From an uncultured Lentisphaeraceae bacterium (GTDB taxonomy: Bacteria > Verrucomicrobiota > Kiritimatiellia > RFP12 > DVOR01), in contig CASEMQ010000044.1 in NCBI GenBank assembly GCA_949289005.1, positions 1-49,501 of the forward strand: a stretch of DNA of 49,501 bases, in the 5' to 3' direction. A model generated the notes under the pieces. The model had not been told where the DNA came from, did no database searches, and saw nothing but the letters and a program-made list of their open reading frames with translations. The translations under genes and the position numbers were made by a program. Every line of letters begins with the position of its first letter. The stretch's first letter is position 1. Of this stretch, positions 14,596-22,329 are shown piece by piece.

Positions 14596-16128
14596 ATGCA
14601 GGACGTGTCGGGTAAGCCATATTCGCTAAAGTGGGTTGTTTGGGGGCTGGTTGGGTTCGGCCTTCTGTGCGGGCTGATGAAGGTGTCGGATGGCGCGGGA
14701 TTCTTGGCGATTCTTTTGCCGCTTTTGGTGGCATTTGGTAAGAACAAGACGGAGCTCTTGGTCTATGTACTGTTGGCGACGGCGGTGCTGACGGTGACGA
14801 ACGGGGCGATTGCGCCGAAGGGAATGGTCTTCTCCATTGCCGCACGAGCGCTGTATCTGACGGTCGCCGGCGTGATTATTTTGCAGAACACGGGGCGGCG
14901 GGCGGCGCGCTTCTTGACGCCGCTGTTGTCGATTTTTATTTACGTGGGGTTTCAGGCCATGACCTCGGCGCAGGGGTGGCAACCGATTATCAGCTATCTG
15001 AAGATCTTGTTGTTCACGGTTGTCTTTTTGGCCTTTTGGGGGATGGCTAACGCAGCGAGCGTGCGCGATGGCGTTCGGCCGCAGGCGTTGCGGAGCGTGG
15101 GGCTGGTCTTCGCGATTTATCTGATTTTCGGTTCATTGGCGCTGATTCCGTTCCCAAGCATTGGTAAAATGGGGGCGGAGCGCGCCATTGAGATGGGGTT
15201 GTCGGTTGAGTCAGTTGGACTCTTTCAAGGGGTCACCTTTCAGCCGCAGACGCTTGGCCCGGCGGTGGCCATGATGAGCGTGATTTTGTTCGCAGATTTG
15301 TTGTTTTGTATTCGGCGGTGGGATAAGCTGTATTTCGCATTGTTGTTGGGTGCGCCGGTGCTGATTTTTTATACATCGAGCCGGACGGCGATGGGCACGT
15401 GGTTGGCGGGCATGAGCTTTGTCACCTTGGTGTTCATGTGTGCGCGTGGGGTGGGTGCGCGATGGAAGAACCGTGCGTTGGGGGTGTTGATGGCGTTGGG
15501 CGTGATCGGGGGGATTGCGCTTTTTGCCACGCCACAAACGCGGGATGCGGTGTTGTCGTTTGTGTTTAAGACAGGCGATTCGGTATTGGACGAGCGAGAG
15601 CGGAGTTTTAGTCGAATGGTGTCATCACGCCAGGGGTTGATGGACATTTCGATGGAGAACTTCCGCGAAAGCCCGGTGATTGGCAATGGTTTTCAAGTGA
15701 GCAAAAGTCTTGAGGCGCTCGACATCCGTTCGTGGGGGCAGTTGTTGTCCGCGCCGATTGAGAAGGGTGTGTGGGTGACGGCGGTTTTGGAAGAGGGCGG
15801 GGTAATCGGGATGATCCTGTTCGTGCTCTTCTTGATTGTCGCGTTTTGGGGGATGCTGTCGCGGCGGGCGTATATTGGCGCGTGCGTGTTGTTCGTGTTG
15901 TTGGTGTCGAACTTCGGCGAGTTTACCTTTTTCTCGATGTCGGCCAACGGTGGCGTTGGTTGGGCATTGGTGTTCACAGGCCTGGCGTTGGATGCGGCGC
16001 GGTTGCGGCAGGAGCGGCAGGCTTATCGTTGGATGCCGGCGCCGCGCGTGAATGGCGCGGCGGGGCGGGTGCCTTACCCGGCGTATTCGGCAGGGCCCAT
16101 CCGGGCGGAGGTTTCGTATGAACGGTGA
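14596..16128 (+). CDS. O-antigen ligase/polymerase-like membrane protein
   Basis: 510 residues with about ten or more hydrophobic segments and a long non-membrane loop around residues 325-400 (CQ-poor, with ERERSFSRMVSSRQGLMD), as in the Wzy/WaaL superfamily. These proteins polymerise lipid-linked repeat units or ligate glycan to an acceptor in the membrane. I chose the ATG at 14596 because upstream in-frame residues would overlap the GT4 gene and are not hydrophobic. The gene overlaps the UDP-glucose dehydrogenase start by 11 nt. Ligase and polymerase cannot be told apart from sequence alone. Confidence 0.75.
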   Translation: MQDVSGKPYSLKWVVWGLVGFGLLCGLMKVSDGAGFLAILLPLLVAFGKNKTELLVYVLLATAVLTVTNGAIAPKGMVFSIAARALYLTVAGVIILQNTGRRAARFLTPLLSIFIYVGFQAMTSAQGWQPIISYLKILLFTVVFLAFWGMANAASVRDGVRPQALRSVGLVFAIYLIFGSLALIPFPSIGKMGAERAIEMGLSVESVGLFQGVTFQPQTLGPAVAMMSVILFADLLFCIRRWDKLYFALLLGAPVLIFYTSSRTAMGTWLAGMSFVTLVFMCARGVGARWKNRALGVLMALGVIGGIALFATPQTRDAVLSFVFKTGDSVLDERERSFSRMVSSRQGLMDISMENFRESPVIGNGFQVSKSLEALDIRSWGQLLSAPIEKGVWVTAVLEEGGVIGMILFVLFLIVAFWGMLSRRAYIGACVLFVLLVSNFGEFTFFSMSANGGVGWALVFTGLALDAARLRQERQAYRWMPAPRVNGAAGRVPYPAYSAGPIRAEVSYER

Positions 16129-17467
16129 CATTGCGTGCATTGGGGCGGGGTACATTGGGGGGCCGACGATGGCGGTGATCGCGAAGATGAACCCGGGGAG
16201 GCGGGTGTTGGTGGTGGACATCAACGCGGAGCGGATCGCGGCGTGGAACTCGGACAATCTGCCGGTGTATGAGCCGGGGCTGGATGAGGTGGTGAAGGCG
16301 TGCCGGGGGAAGAATCTCTTTTTCTCGACGGACATCGCGGGGGCGATCAAGGCGTGCGACATGATTTTCGTGGGGGTGAACACGCCGACGAAGACGTTCG
16401 GGGAGGGGGCGGGCTACGCGAGCGATTTGCAGTATTGGGAGGCTTCGGCGCGGACGATCGCGCAGGAGGCGAACGGGGACAAGATCGTGGTGGAGAAGTC
16501 GACGTTGCCGGTGCGGACGGCGGACGCGATGGCGGAGGTGTTGCACACGCACCCGGAGCATACGTTCACGGTGCTGTCGAACCCGGAGTTTTTGGCGGAG
16601 GGCTCGGCCATCACTGATTTGCTGAACCCGGACCGTGTGTTGATCGGGGGGCCGCAGACGGCGCGGGGGCGGGCGGCGGTGCGGGCGTTGGTGGAGGTTT
16701 ACGCGGCGTGGGTGCCGCGGCGGCGGATCGTGACGACGAATGTGTGGTCGAGCGAGCTGTCGAAGTTGGCGGCGAACGCGATGTTGGCGCAGCGGATTTC
16801 GTCGGTGAACGCGCTTTCGGCGTTGTGCGAGGCGACGGGGGCGGACATCGCGGAGGTGGCGCGGGTGATGGGGATGGACCGGCGCATCGGCGACAAGTTT
16901 TTGCGGGCGGGCCCGGGGTTTGGCGGCTCGTGTTTCAAGAAGGATGTGCTGAACCTGGTTTATCTCTGCCGCAGCTATGGGCTTGAGGCGGAGGCGGATT
17001 ATTGGGAGGGGGTCATCCGGATGAACGAGGAGCAGCAGCGCCGCATCGTGGCGCGCACGGTCAAGGCGCTCTTCAACACGTTGGCCAACAAGCGGATCGC
17101 GCTCTTTGGCTTTGCCTTCAAGGCGAACACCGGCGACACGCGCGAGACGCCCGCGCTGGCGGTGGCCAACCTGCTTGACGCGGAGCGCGCGCAACTGGTC
17201 GTCACCGACCCGAAGGCGTTGGGCAACGCGCGGCGCGATTTGGCGCATCTCCCGCATGTGGCCTTGGAGCCGGACCCGTACGCGGCGGCGGCGGACGCGG
17301 ACGCGATTTTGGTGATGACGGAGTGGCCGTGTTACCGGGAGCTGGATTGGGGGCGGGTTTATGCATCCATGCGCAAGCCGGCGTTGATTTTCGACACGCG
17401 CAACCTGCTTGACCATGAGGCGTTGCGGCGGATCGGTTTCCGCGTGCTGGCGGTGGGCCGGCCGTGA
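16118..17467 (+). CDS. ugd: UDP-glucose 6-dehydrogenase (eukaryote-type)
   Basis: 449 residues; start at 16118 after a GGAGG-type site. NAD-binding GAGYIGGP (9-16), substrate motif SSELSKLAANA (211-221) and catalytic Cys272 in GPGFGGSCFKKD are all present. It oxidises UDP-glucose to UDP-glucuronate, a precursor of acidic polysaccharides, and closes the EPS locus. Phrases such as FLAEGSAITDLLNPDRVLIGG and AQRISSVNALSALCEATGAD match, from memory, animal/plant UGDH better than typical bacterial Ugd of the UdgA type. The stop codon abuts a family 2 repeat. Confidence 0.93.
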   Translation: MNGDIACIGAGYIGGPTMAVIAKMNPGRRVLVVDINAERIAAWNSDNLPVYEPGLDEVVKACRGKNLFFSTDIAGAIKACDMIFVGVNTPTKTFGEGAGYASDLQYWEASARTIAQEANGDKIVVEKSTLPVRTADAMAEVLHTHPEHTFTVLSNPEFLAEGSAITDLLNPDRVLIGGPQTARGRAAVRALVEVYAAWVPRRRIVTTNVWSSELSKLAANAMLAQRISSVNALSALCEATGADIAEVARVMGMDRRIGDKFLRAGPGFGGSCFKKDVLNLVYLCRSYGLEAEADYWEGVIRMNEEQQRRIVARTVKALFNTLANKRIALFGFAFKANTGDTRETPALAVANLLDAERAQLVVTDPKALGNARRDLAHLPHVALEPDPYAAAADADAILVMTEWPCYRELDWGRVYASMRKPALIFDTRNLLDHEALRRIGFRVLAVGRP

Positions 17468-17560
17468 GAACAGTGGGCTGCAAGCGGTAAACAACGAACA
17501 GGGCGCCCATTAGGCGGGCGTCGGGCGGGCGTGGAGGCGGGGTTTGGCCCGTCGCCCAAT
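17465..17560. repeat. family 2 dispersed palindromic repeat, copy 2
   Basis: Begins in the ugd stop codon (tgagaacagtgggctg, nearly the same as at 772-786). It continues with aacgaacagggcgcccatt, which is partly self-complementary to cgtcgcccaatggtgccc at about 17551-17568. Confidence 0.65.
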
Positions 17561-17577
17561 GGTGCCCGTGGAGGTGT

Positions 17578-17691
17578 TGTCCGGGAACCGTCGCTTGCGC
17601 GGATTGTCGCGGGTTTTGGGTCGGCGACCCGCCAACGATTTATTTTCGATCCGCGCAATTCGCGGTTCTTTGCATAAAGTTTTCCCGGACA
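17578..17691. repeat. 114-bp element with 10-bp terminal inverted repeats (MITE-like candidate)
   Basis: TGTCCGGGAA at 17578-17587 and TTCCCGGACA at 17682-17691 are perfect inverted repeats. Inside are two small hairpins, GGGTC-GGC-GACCC (17618-17630) and CCGCG-CAATT-CGCGG (17651-17665). The interior is more AT-rich than the surroundings. No target-site duplication is evident. Confidence 0.5.
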
Positions 17692-17798
17692 CGATTGCCC
17701 GCCGTGCCGCGGGGTGTCTTGGGCACCGCGCTTGGTTTGCGGTTTGCCCATCGGTGTGCATTGGCGGACGCAGGGTTTTGTTTTTTGTTTGGAGGGGG

Positions 17799-17827
17799 TT
17801 GGTTTTGGGGTGGGGGTGTGGTAGGCT
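17799..17827 (+). promoter_or_regulatory. promoter of the DUF6067 gene
   Basis: TTGGTT (17799-17804), 17-bp spacer, extended -10 TGGTAGGCT (hexamer 17822-17827), 33 nt before the ATG. Confidence 0.5.
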
Positions 17828-17860
17828 GTGGGTGTCGTTTGGGCGAACGGAGGATTGTCG

Positions 17861-20566
17861 ATGGATTGGAAGCGCGTGGTTTGGGCGGCGTTGGCGGCGG
17901 GGTGCGTCGGCACGGCGCGGGCGGAGGCGCCCGGGGCGGAGGATTACAATTTGCCGGAGGCGCAGGTTTCGGGGGCGGCGGATGCGGATTTGGCGCCGTC
18001 CGTGATGGAGCGTGCGGCGGGGATGGGGGCGTGGGAGGCGTTCGCGCAGGGGCATCCGGCGGATTTTTGGCTGTTCGGCGAGCGGCGGGATCGCGCGGTG
18101 CGGCCGAACGTGTTGCCGGCGGTGTGGCTGTCGGAGGCGGGGCGCGGGGGGTGGGGGCGCTTTGAGGGGGAGGCGCGGCCGGGGGAGTTTTATGTCTTTC
18201 AGGTGGTGATCGTGGGGGGCGCGCGGGCGCCGGGGGAGGCGGTGGCCTATGCGGCGCGGCCGGCGGGCAACGTGTTCACGCGGCTGTTTCGCGCGGCGCC
18301 GGAGGTGACGTGCCTGTCGCTGGAGGGGACGGATCGGCTGGGCAAGCCGTTGCGCAAGGCGTTGCCGTGGCCGAGGGCGGGGGAGGTGCGGCCGCTGTGG
18401 TTCGGGGTGCGGGTGCCGGCGGACGCGGCGGGCGAGCTGGATTTTGTGTTGGAGATCGGCGGGCGGGATTTCCCGGTGCGGCTGAAGGTGGTGGGCGAGC
18501 CGCTCGCGGATGGCGGCGTGCGCGAGGGGTGGCGTTTGGCGCGCCTGGCGTGGCTGAACGCGACGAGCGGCCAGGAGGCGACGGTGACGGCGCCGTTCAC
18601 GCCGGTGGCGTTCGACGCGGCCTCGCGCACGGCACGGATTCTGGGGCGCGAGGTGGTCATCGGCGCGCATGGCTTGCCGGCGGCCTATCGTTCGACCTTC
18701 GATGGGTCGAATTGCCGGGTGGACGCGCCGGCGCAGGAGGGGTTTGCCGAGGCGCCGGCCTTTGCGTTGGCGGGGGTGCCGCTTGTGCCGGCGGGGCTGA
18801 CGTTCACGGATGCCTCGCCGGTGGCGTTGGCGTGGGTGGCGGAGTCGCGCTCGGCGGATGGCGCGTGGGCGGTGACGGTGGAGGGGCGCCTGGAGTATGA
18901 CGGGTTTCTGGAGACGCGGGTGTGCGCCCGCGCCCTGCGCAACGGGGCGCACCACGGGGGCGCGGCGCTGACGCTGGGCTTGACGCCGGCTGCCTCGCGT
19001 TTCGCGATGGGGCTGGGGCTGGAGGGCGGCGCGGCGCCCAGGGACTTTGCGTGGACGTGGGACGTGGGGAAGCATCAGGACGCGCTGTGGGTGGGCGGCG
19101 TCAACCAAGGGCTTATGCTGCGCCTCAAGGGCGACAACTACGTGCGCCCCCTTATCAACGCCTACTACGCCTTTCGCCCGCTGAACCTGCCCGAGGGGTG
19201 GGGCGACGGCGGCGTGACGCTCCGCCGCGCCGCGGATGGCACCGCCGCGCTCGCGCTCACCGGCGGCCCGCGCACGCTTCGCGCCGGCGAAAGCGTGGCC
19301 TACACGGTCGATTGGTTCCTCACGCCCTTCAAGCCCATCGACCCGGCCTTTCAGTTGGCCGAGAACCGCATCTTCCACGCGCACGCCGGCTTCCGGGGCG
19401 AGGATTGGTCTAAGCTCCGCGCCGAGGGCCATACCGTCGCCAACATCCACCAAGGCCGCGCCATCAACCCCTTCATCAACTATCCCTACAACGACCTCTA
19501 TCTGCCGCGTTTGGCCGCCGAGACGGCCGCCGCCCACCGCGCCGGCATGAAACTCAAGGTCTATTACACCACCCGCGAGCTCACGCAGAACATGCCCGAG
19601 TTCTTCGCGCTCAACGCCCTCGACGGCGAGATCATCCTGCCCCGCCGCCTCGGCGTCCCTTGGCCGGTGACCAACCGCAACGGCCCGCACCCGTGGCTCG
19701 CCGCGCACTTGGGCGACGACTTCGTGCCCGCCTGGCGCGAGAACCTCCGCCACCCCGGGCTGGAGGGCAAACTCGACCTCGCCGTCCTCACCACCCCCGG
19801 CACCCGCTGGGACAACTTCTACCTCGCGGGCCTCGACTACCTTCTGCGCGAGGCGAAGGTCGACGGCCTCTACATCGACGACACGGCCCTCGACCGCCAC
19901 GCCATGCGCCGCGCCCGCCGCATCCTCGACCGCGACGCCCCCACCCGCCGCCTCATCGACATGCACTCCTGGAACCACCACAATCCCCTCGCCGCCTGGG
20001 CCAACTCCGCCATCTGCTTCATGGAACTCTATCCCTACATCGACTCCCTCTGGCACGGCGAGGGCGCCTTCAACATGAACCGCAGCCCCGACTTCATCCT
20101 CACCGAGATGGCCGGCATTCCCTTCGGCCTCATGAGCGAACAGCTCACCGGCCCGCAGAACCCTTGGCGCGGGCTCGTCTTCGGCATGTTGCCCCGCCGC
20201 CCGTGGGCCGGCGACCCACGCCCCGCCTGGCGCGCGCTCGATGCCTTCGGCCTCGTCCCCGGCACCCGCCTCATCGGCTGGTGGGACCCCGCCAACCCCG
20301 TCCGCCCCGACACCGACAAAGCCCTTGCCACCCTCTACCGCCGCCCCGACGGCAAGACCCTCCTGGCCCTGGCCAACTTCACCGGCAAGCCTCTCGACGT
20401 CCGCCTTGACGTGGACTGGGCGGGCCTCGGGCTCGACCCCGCCAAGGCGCGTTGGCGCGCCGCCGACGCGCCCGGCTTCCAGGCGGCCGCGACCTTTGCC
20501 CCCGGCGACGCTATCCCCCTGCCCCCCGCCCGAGGCCTCCTCCTCGAGGCCGTCCCCGCGCGTTGA
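17861..20566 (+). CDS. secreted DUF6067 / GH123-like glycoside hydrolase
   Basis: 901 residues; the ATG at 17861 follows GGAGG at good spacing and opens a signal peptide (MDWKRVVWAALAAGCVGTARA). A lipobox reading at Cys15 is possible. After a beta-rich N-terminal half comes a TIM-barrel-like domain (about 500-830) with KLKVYYTTRELTQNMPE, SRW-like TRWDNFYLAGLDYL and DGLYIDDTALDRHAMRRA. The Asp pair is a candidate catalytic site. The pattern matches DUF6067, which I recall being related to GH123 (beta-N-acetylgalactosaminidase). Likely extracellular glycan degradation. A strong terminator follows. Confidence 0.75.
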   Translation: MDWKRVVWAALAAGCVGTARAEAPGAEDYNLPEAQVSGAADADLAPSVMERAAGMGAWEAFAQGHPADFWLFGERRDRAVRPNVLPAVWLSEAGRGGWGRFEGEARPGEFYVFQVVIVGGARAPGEAVAYAARPAGNVFTRLFRAAPEVTCLSLEGTDRLGKPLRKALPWPRAGEVRPLWFGVRVPADAAGELDFVLEIGGRDFPVRLKVVGEPLADGGVREGWRLARLAWLNATSGQEATVTAPFTPVAFDAASRTARILGREVVIGAHGLPAAYRSTFDGSNCRVDAPAQEGFAEAPAFALAGVPLVPAGLTFTDASPVALAWVAESRSADGAWAVTVEGRLEYDGFLETRVCARALRNGAHHGGAALTLGLTPAASRFAMGLGLEGGAAPRDFAWTWDVGKHQDALWVGGVNQGLMLRLKGDNYVRPLINAYYAFRPLNLPEGWGDGGVTLRRAADGTAALALTGGPRTLRAGESVAYTVDWFLTPFKPIDPAFQLAENRIFHAHAGFRGEDWSKLRAEGHTVANIHQGRAINPFINYPYNDLYLPRLAAETAAAHRAGMKLKVYYTTRELTQNMPEFFALNALDGEIILPRRLGVPWPVTNRNGPHPWLAAHLGDDFVPAWRENLRHPGLEGKLDLAVLTTPGTRWDNFYLAGLDYLLREAKVDGLYIDDTALDRHAMRRARRILDRDAPTRRLIDMHSWNHHNPLAAWANSAICFMELYPYIDSLWHGEGAFNMNRSPDFILTEMAGIPFGLMSEQLTGPQNPWRGLVFGMLPRRPWAGDPRPAWRALDAFGLVPGTRLIGWWDPANPVRPDTDKALATLYRRPDGKTLLALANFTGKPLDVRLDVDWAGLGLDPAKARWRAADAPGFQAAATFAPGDAIPLPPARGLLLEAVPAR

Positions 20567-20890
20567 GGCGCGGGGAAACGACGCACGCCCCGTGCCGGCG
20601 CCTTGGGCGCGGCGCGGGGCCTTTTTCGTCTCGCTTGCATAGCCATTGTCTCACGCCTTCGCGAATTGTCTCGGCGGCGCGGGGCGCTCCATGCCGCGTG
20701 TCCGTGGGGAGGTCCGCCCTGCCCGGGTGTGCGGGGGCGGCTTGGGGAGCGGGTTTCGCGGGGGCGGTGGCGCGGGGATGTCCGCCTGTGCGCAAGGGTG
20801 CGCATGGGCGAGGTTCCCGGCCCGGCGCGGCGTGGGCCCGGCGCGGTCGCCGGGTGGCGCAAACGATGGGGAACGGAAAGGAAATCGGCA
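20567..20890. other. 324-bp intergenic region
   Basis: After the terminator at 20587-20627 the sequence is very GC-rich and without clear promoter hexamers. ATTGTCTC occurs twice 20 bp apart (20645 and 20665), a possible operator half-site pair for the DUF4469 gene. No ORF is supported. Confidence 0.4.
20587..20627 (+). terminator. intrinsic terminator after the DUF6067 gene
   Basis: Stem gccccgtgccg-gcgcc / ggcgc-ggcg-cggggc with a TTGG-type loop, followed directly by CTTTTTC. Confidence 0.85.
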
Positions 20891-21646
20891 ATGGCTGATG
20901 TCTTGACGAACAATGTGTCGGGCGACCTGCACAACGTGAATTACCGGGTGGTCGCGAACGCGGCGGCCTCGAAGACGCAGGGCACCGCGGTCTATTCGGG
21001 CCAGGTGAAGGTGAAGGAGACGTATGGCTTGGCGGACGTGGCCAAGCGGATGGTGGCGGAGGGCTGCGCGGTGCGCGAGTCGACGATCCGCTTGGTGTTG
21101 AACGACTTCGCGGATCTGGTGGCGGATTTGGTCGCCGAGGGCCGCGCGGTGAACATCAGCGGGTTGGTCCGCTTTGCGCCGGCGGTGCGCGGCGTCTTCG
21201 CGTCGGAGGATGCGCCGTGGGATCCGGCGCAGCACCAGGTGGTGGTCAACGCCACGGTGGGCTCGCGTCTGCGCGTGGCGGCGGCCGAATGCCCGGTCTT
21301 CCGCCTGGACAGCGTGACGATGCCGGTGCTGGAGGGCCTGTATGACCTGGCGGCGATGCAGGCGAACACGATCACGGGGTCGAGCCCGTTCATGCTGACG
21401 GGCAAGCACCTGACGTGGGACCAGGAGCAGGAAGACGAGGGCGTCTTCGTCTCGCTCGAGGGCATCAAGACGCGGTGCACGCCCATCGGCACACAGCGCG
21501 AGGATCGCGTGGTGGTGCGTTATCCCGACCCGTTCGACAGCTCGGGCCTGGCGCTGGAGGTCTTCTTCCAGTCGCGCATGGGTGGCGACTCGCTGCGCAT
21601 GGTCAAGCTGAACCAGGAGGTCACGACCGTGGTTCAGGGCGCCTAA
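20891..21646 (+). CDS. HU/IHF-like DNA-binding protein with DUF4469 domain
   Basis: 251 residues; start at 20891 after ggaaaggaaat. Residues 1-130 resemble the HU-like domain (YGLADVAKRMVAEGCAVRES, ADLVADLVAEGRAVNISGLVRF). Residues 140-251 fit DUF4469 (ITGSSPFMLTGKHLTW, VVVRYPDPFDSSGLALEV). Such proteins are common in Bacteroidetes and relatives, usually described as nucleoid-associated, without a defined role. Very GC-rich and host-like. It is followed at 85 and 244 nt by two small ORFs with good ribosome sites, which suggests one transcript. Confidence 0.85.
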   Translation: MADVLTNNVSGDLHNVNYRVVANAAASKTQGTAVYSGQVKVKETYGLADVAKRMVAEGCAVRESTIRLVLNDFADLVADLVAEGRAVNISGLVRFAPAVRGVFASEDAPWDPAQHQVVVNATVGSRLRVAAAECPVFRLDSVTMPVLEGLYDLAAMQANTITGSSPFMLTGKHLTWDQEQEDEGVFVSLEGIKTRCTPIGTQREDRVVVRYPDPFDSSGLALEVFFQSRMGGDSLRMVKLNQEVTTVVQGA

Positions 21647-21731
21647 GCGCCACGGCGCGGGATGACGCCACGTGCCCGCCCAACGGGGCTTGTCGCGCCG
21701 GGCGCGGCACCCCGGCCGGAAAGGAGGACGC

Positions 21732-21809
21732 ATGGAGCATCCCTTGGTCACGGTGTTGATCGACGCTCTTCGGAGCCTGCTGCGGGGCCTGCTTCAGCTC
21801 TTGGGCTGA
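21732..21809 (+). CDS. 25-residue hydrophobic small protein
   Basis: ATG at 21732 preceded by AAGGAGG at ideal spacing. The peptide MEHPLVTVLIDALRSLLRGL... ends LLQLLG and is an amphipathic or membrane-inserting helix. The stop is followed 10 nt later by a 12-bp GC hairpin. Too short for family assignment; it could be a small membrane peptide, a type I toxin-like peptide or a leader. The strong ribosome site is the main evidence. Confidence 0.5.
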   Translation: MEHPLVTVLIDALRSLLRGLLQLLG

Positions 21810-21819
21810 GGCACCCCTT

Positions 21820-21848
21820 CCCCCGGGGCGGCGACCCCGCCCCGGGGG
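21820..21848 (+). terminator. GC-rich hairpin after the small ORF
   Basis: 12-bp perfect stem 21820-21831 (cccccggggcgg) with 21837-21848, loop CGACC. No T-tract, so termination is uncertain; it could instead separate expression of the two small genes. Confidence 0.5.
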
Positions 21849-21890
21849 GCTTCGTCAAACGTTTCGCTTCATGAGGAAAGGAGATTGGCA

Positions 21891-22226
21891 ATGGACAGGA
21901 AAAAGGATTTGCGTGCGCTCGGGACGTTGCGGATCGTCTGCGCGCTGGGCGTGCGCCGGGGCACCTTCTGGCGGTGCGGCGCGGGCGAGCCGCTGTTGCT
22001 GCGGACGGGCCCTTGGCCGCGGGGCGTCGGCCCGGTGCGGGTGAGCGTGCGGGTGGCCTTCGGCCAAGGGCAGGGGCGCCGCCTGGCGCTGAAGCCGGCC
22101 GAGGTCGACGAGGAGGGCCTCGTCTTGGTGCGCCTGCCGCGCGACCTCGCCCCCGCCCTGCTGAGCGTGCGCCTCTGCGTGGGCGGCTTGGCCGGCCCCG
22201 CCGCGCTCATCACCGTCTCCCGCTGA
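21891..22226 (+). CDS. hypothetical small protein downstream of the DUF4469 gene
   Basis: 111 residues from the ATG at 21891, with ggaaaggag before it. The sequence is Arg/Leu/Gly/Val-rich, alternates hydrophobic strands (RVSVRVAFGQGQ, LSVRLCVGG) and looks like a small beta-sheet protein. I do not recognise a family. Context (DUF4469 gene, 25-residue ORF, each with a strong ribosome site) suggests a conserved mini-operon. Confidence 0.55.
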   Translation: MDRKKDLRALGTLRIVCALGVRRGTFWRCGAGEPLLLRTGPWPRGVGPVRVSVRVAFGQGQGRRLALKPAEVDEEGLVLVRLPRDLAPALLSVRLCVGGLAGPAALITVSR

Positions 22227-22234
22227 GGCGTGAG

Positions 22235-22260
22235 CCCCGGGCATCCGGACGTGCCCGGGG
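22235..22260. terminator. hairpin between convergent genes
   Basis: CCCCGGGCA (22235-22243) pairs perfectly with TGCCCGGGG (22252-22260) between the 111-residue ORF and the 3' end of res. No clear T-tract on either side. Confidence 0.45.
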
Positions 22261-22329
22261 AAAACGCATAGGCTTCGGGCCGCCAAGACACAAACGTTGC
22301 GCACGTAGGCCCGACTTGTCCGCCTTCCA

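Larger units (their letters stand above)
17468..17860. other. 393-bp intergenic region before the DUF6067 gene
   Basis: Contains family 2 repeat copy 2, a roughly 114-bp unit bounded by TGTCCGGGAA / TTCCCGGACA, and the promoter of the downstream gene. No gene is supported. Confidence 0.6.

Noticed and set aside
17510..20056. 848-codon open frame opposite the DUF6067 gene
   Set aside because: Arg/Pro/His-rich shadow; the plus-strand frame has a signal peptide, ribosome site and terminator.
21732..21809. 25-residue ORF as a proven type I toxin
   Set aside because: No antisense RNA promoter could be recognised; kept only as a small ORF with a strong ribosome site.
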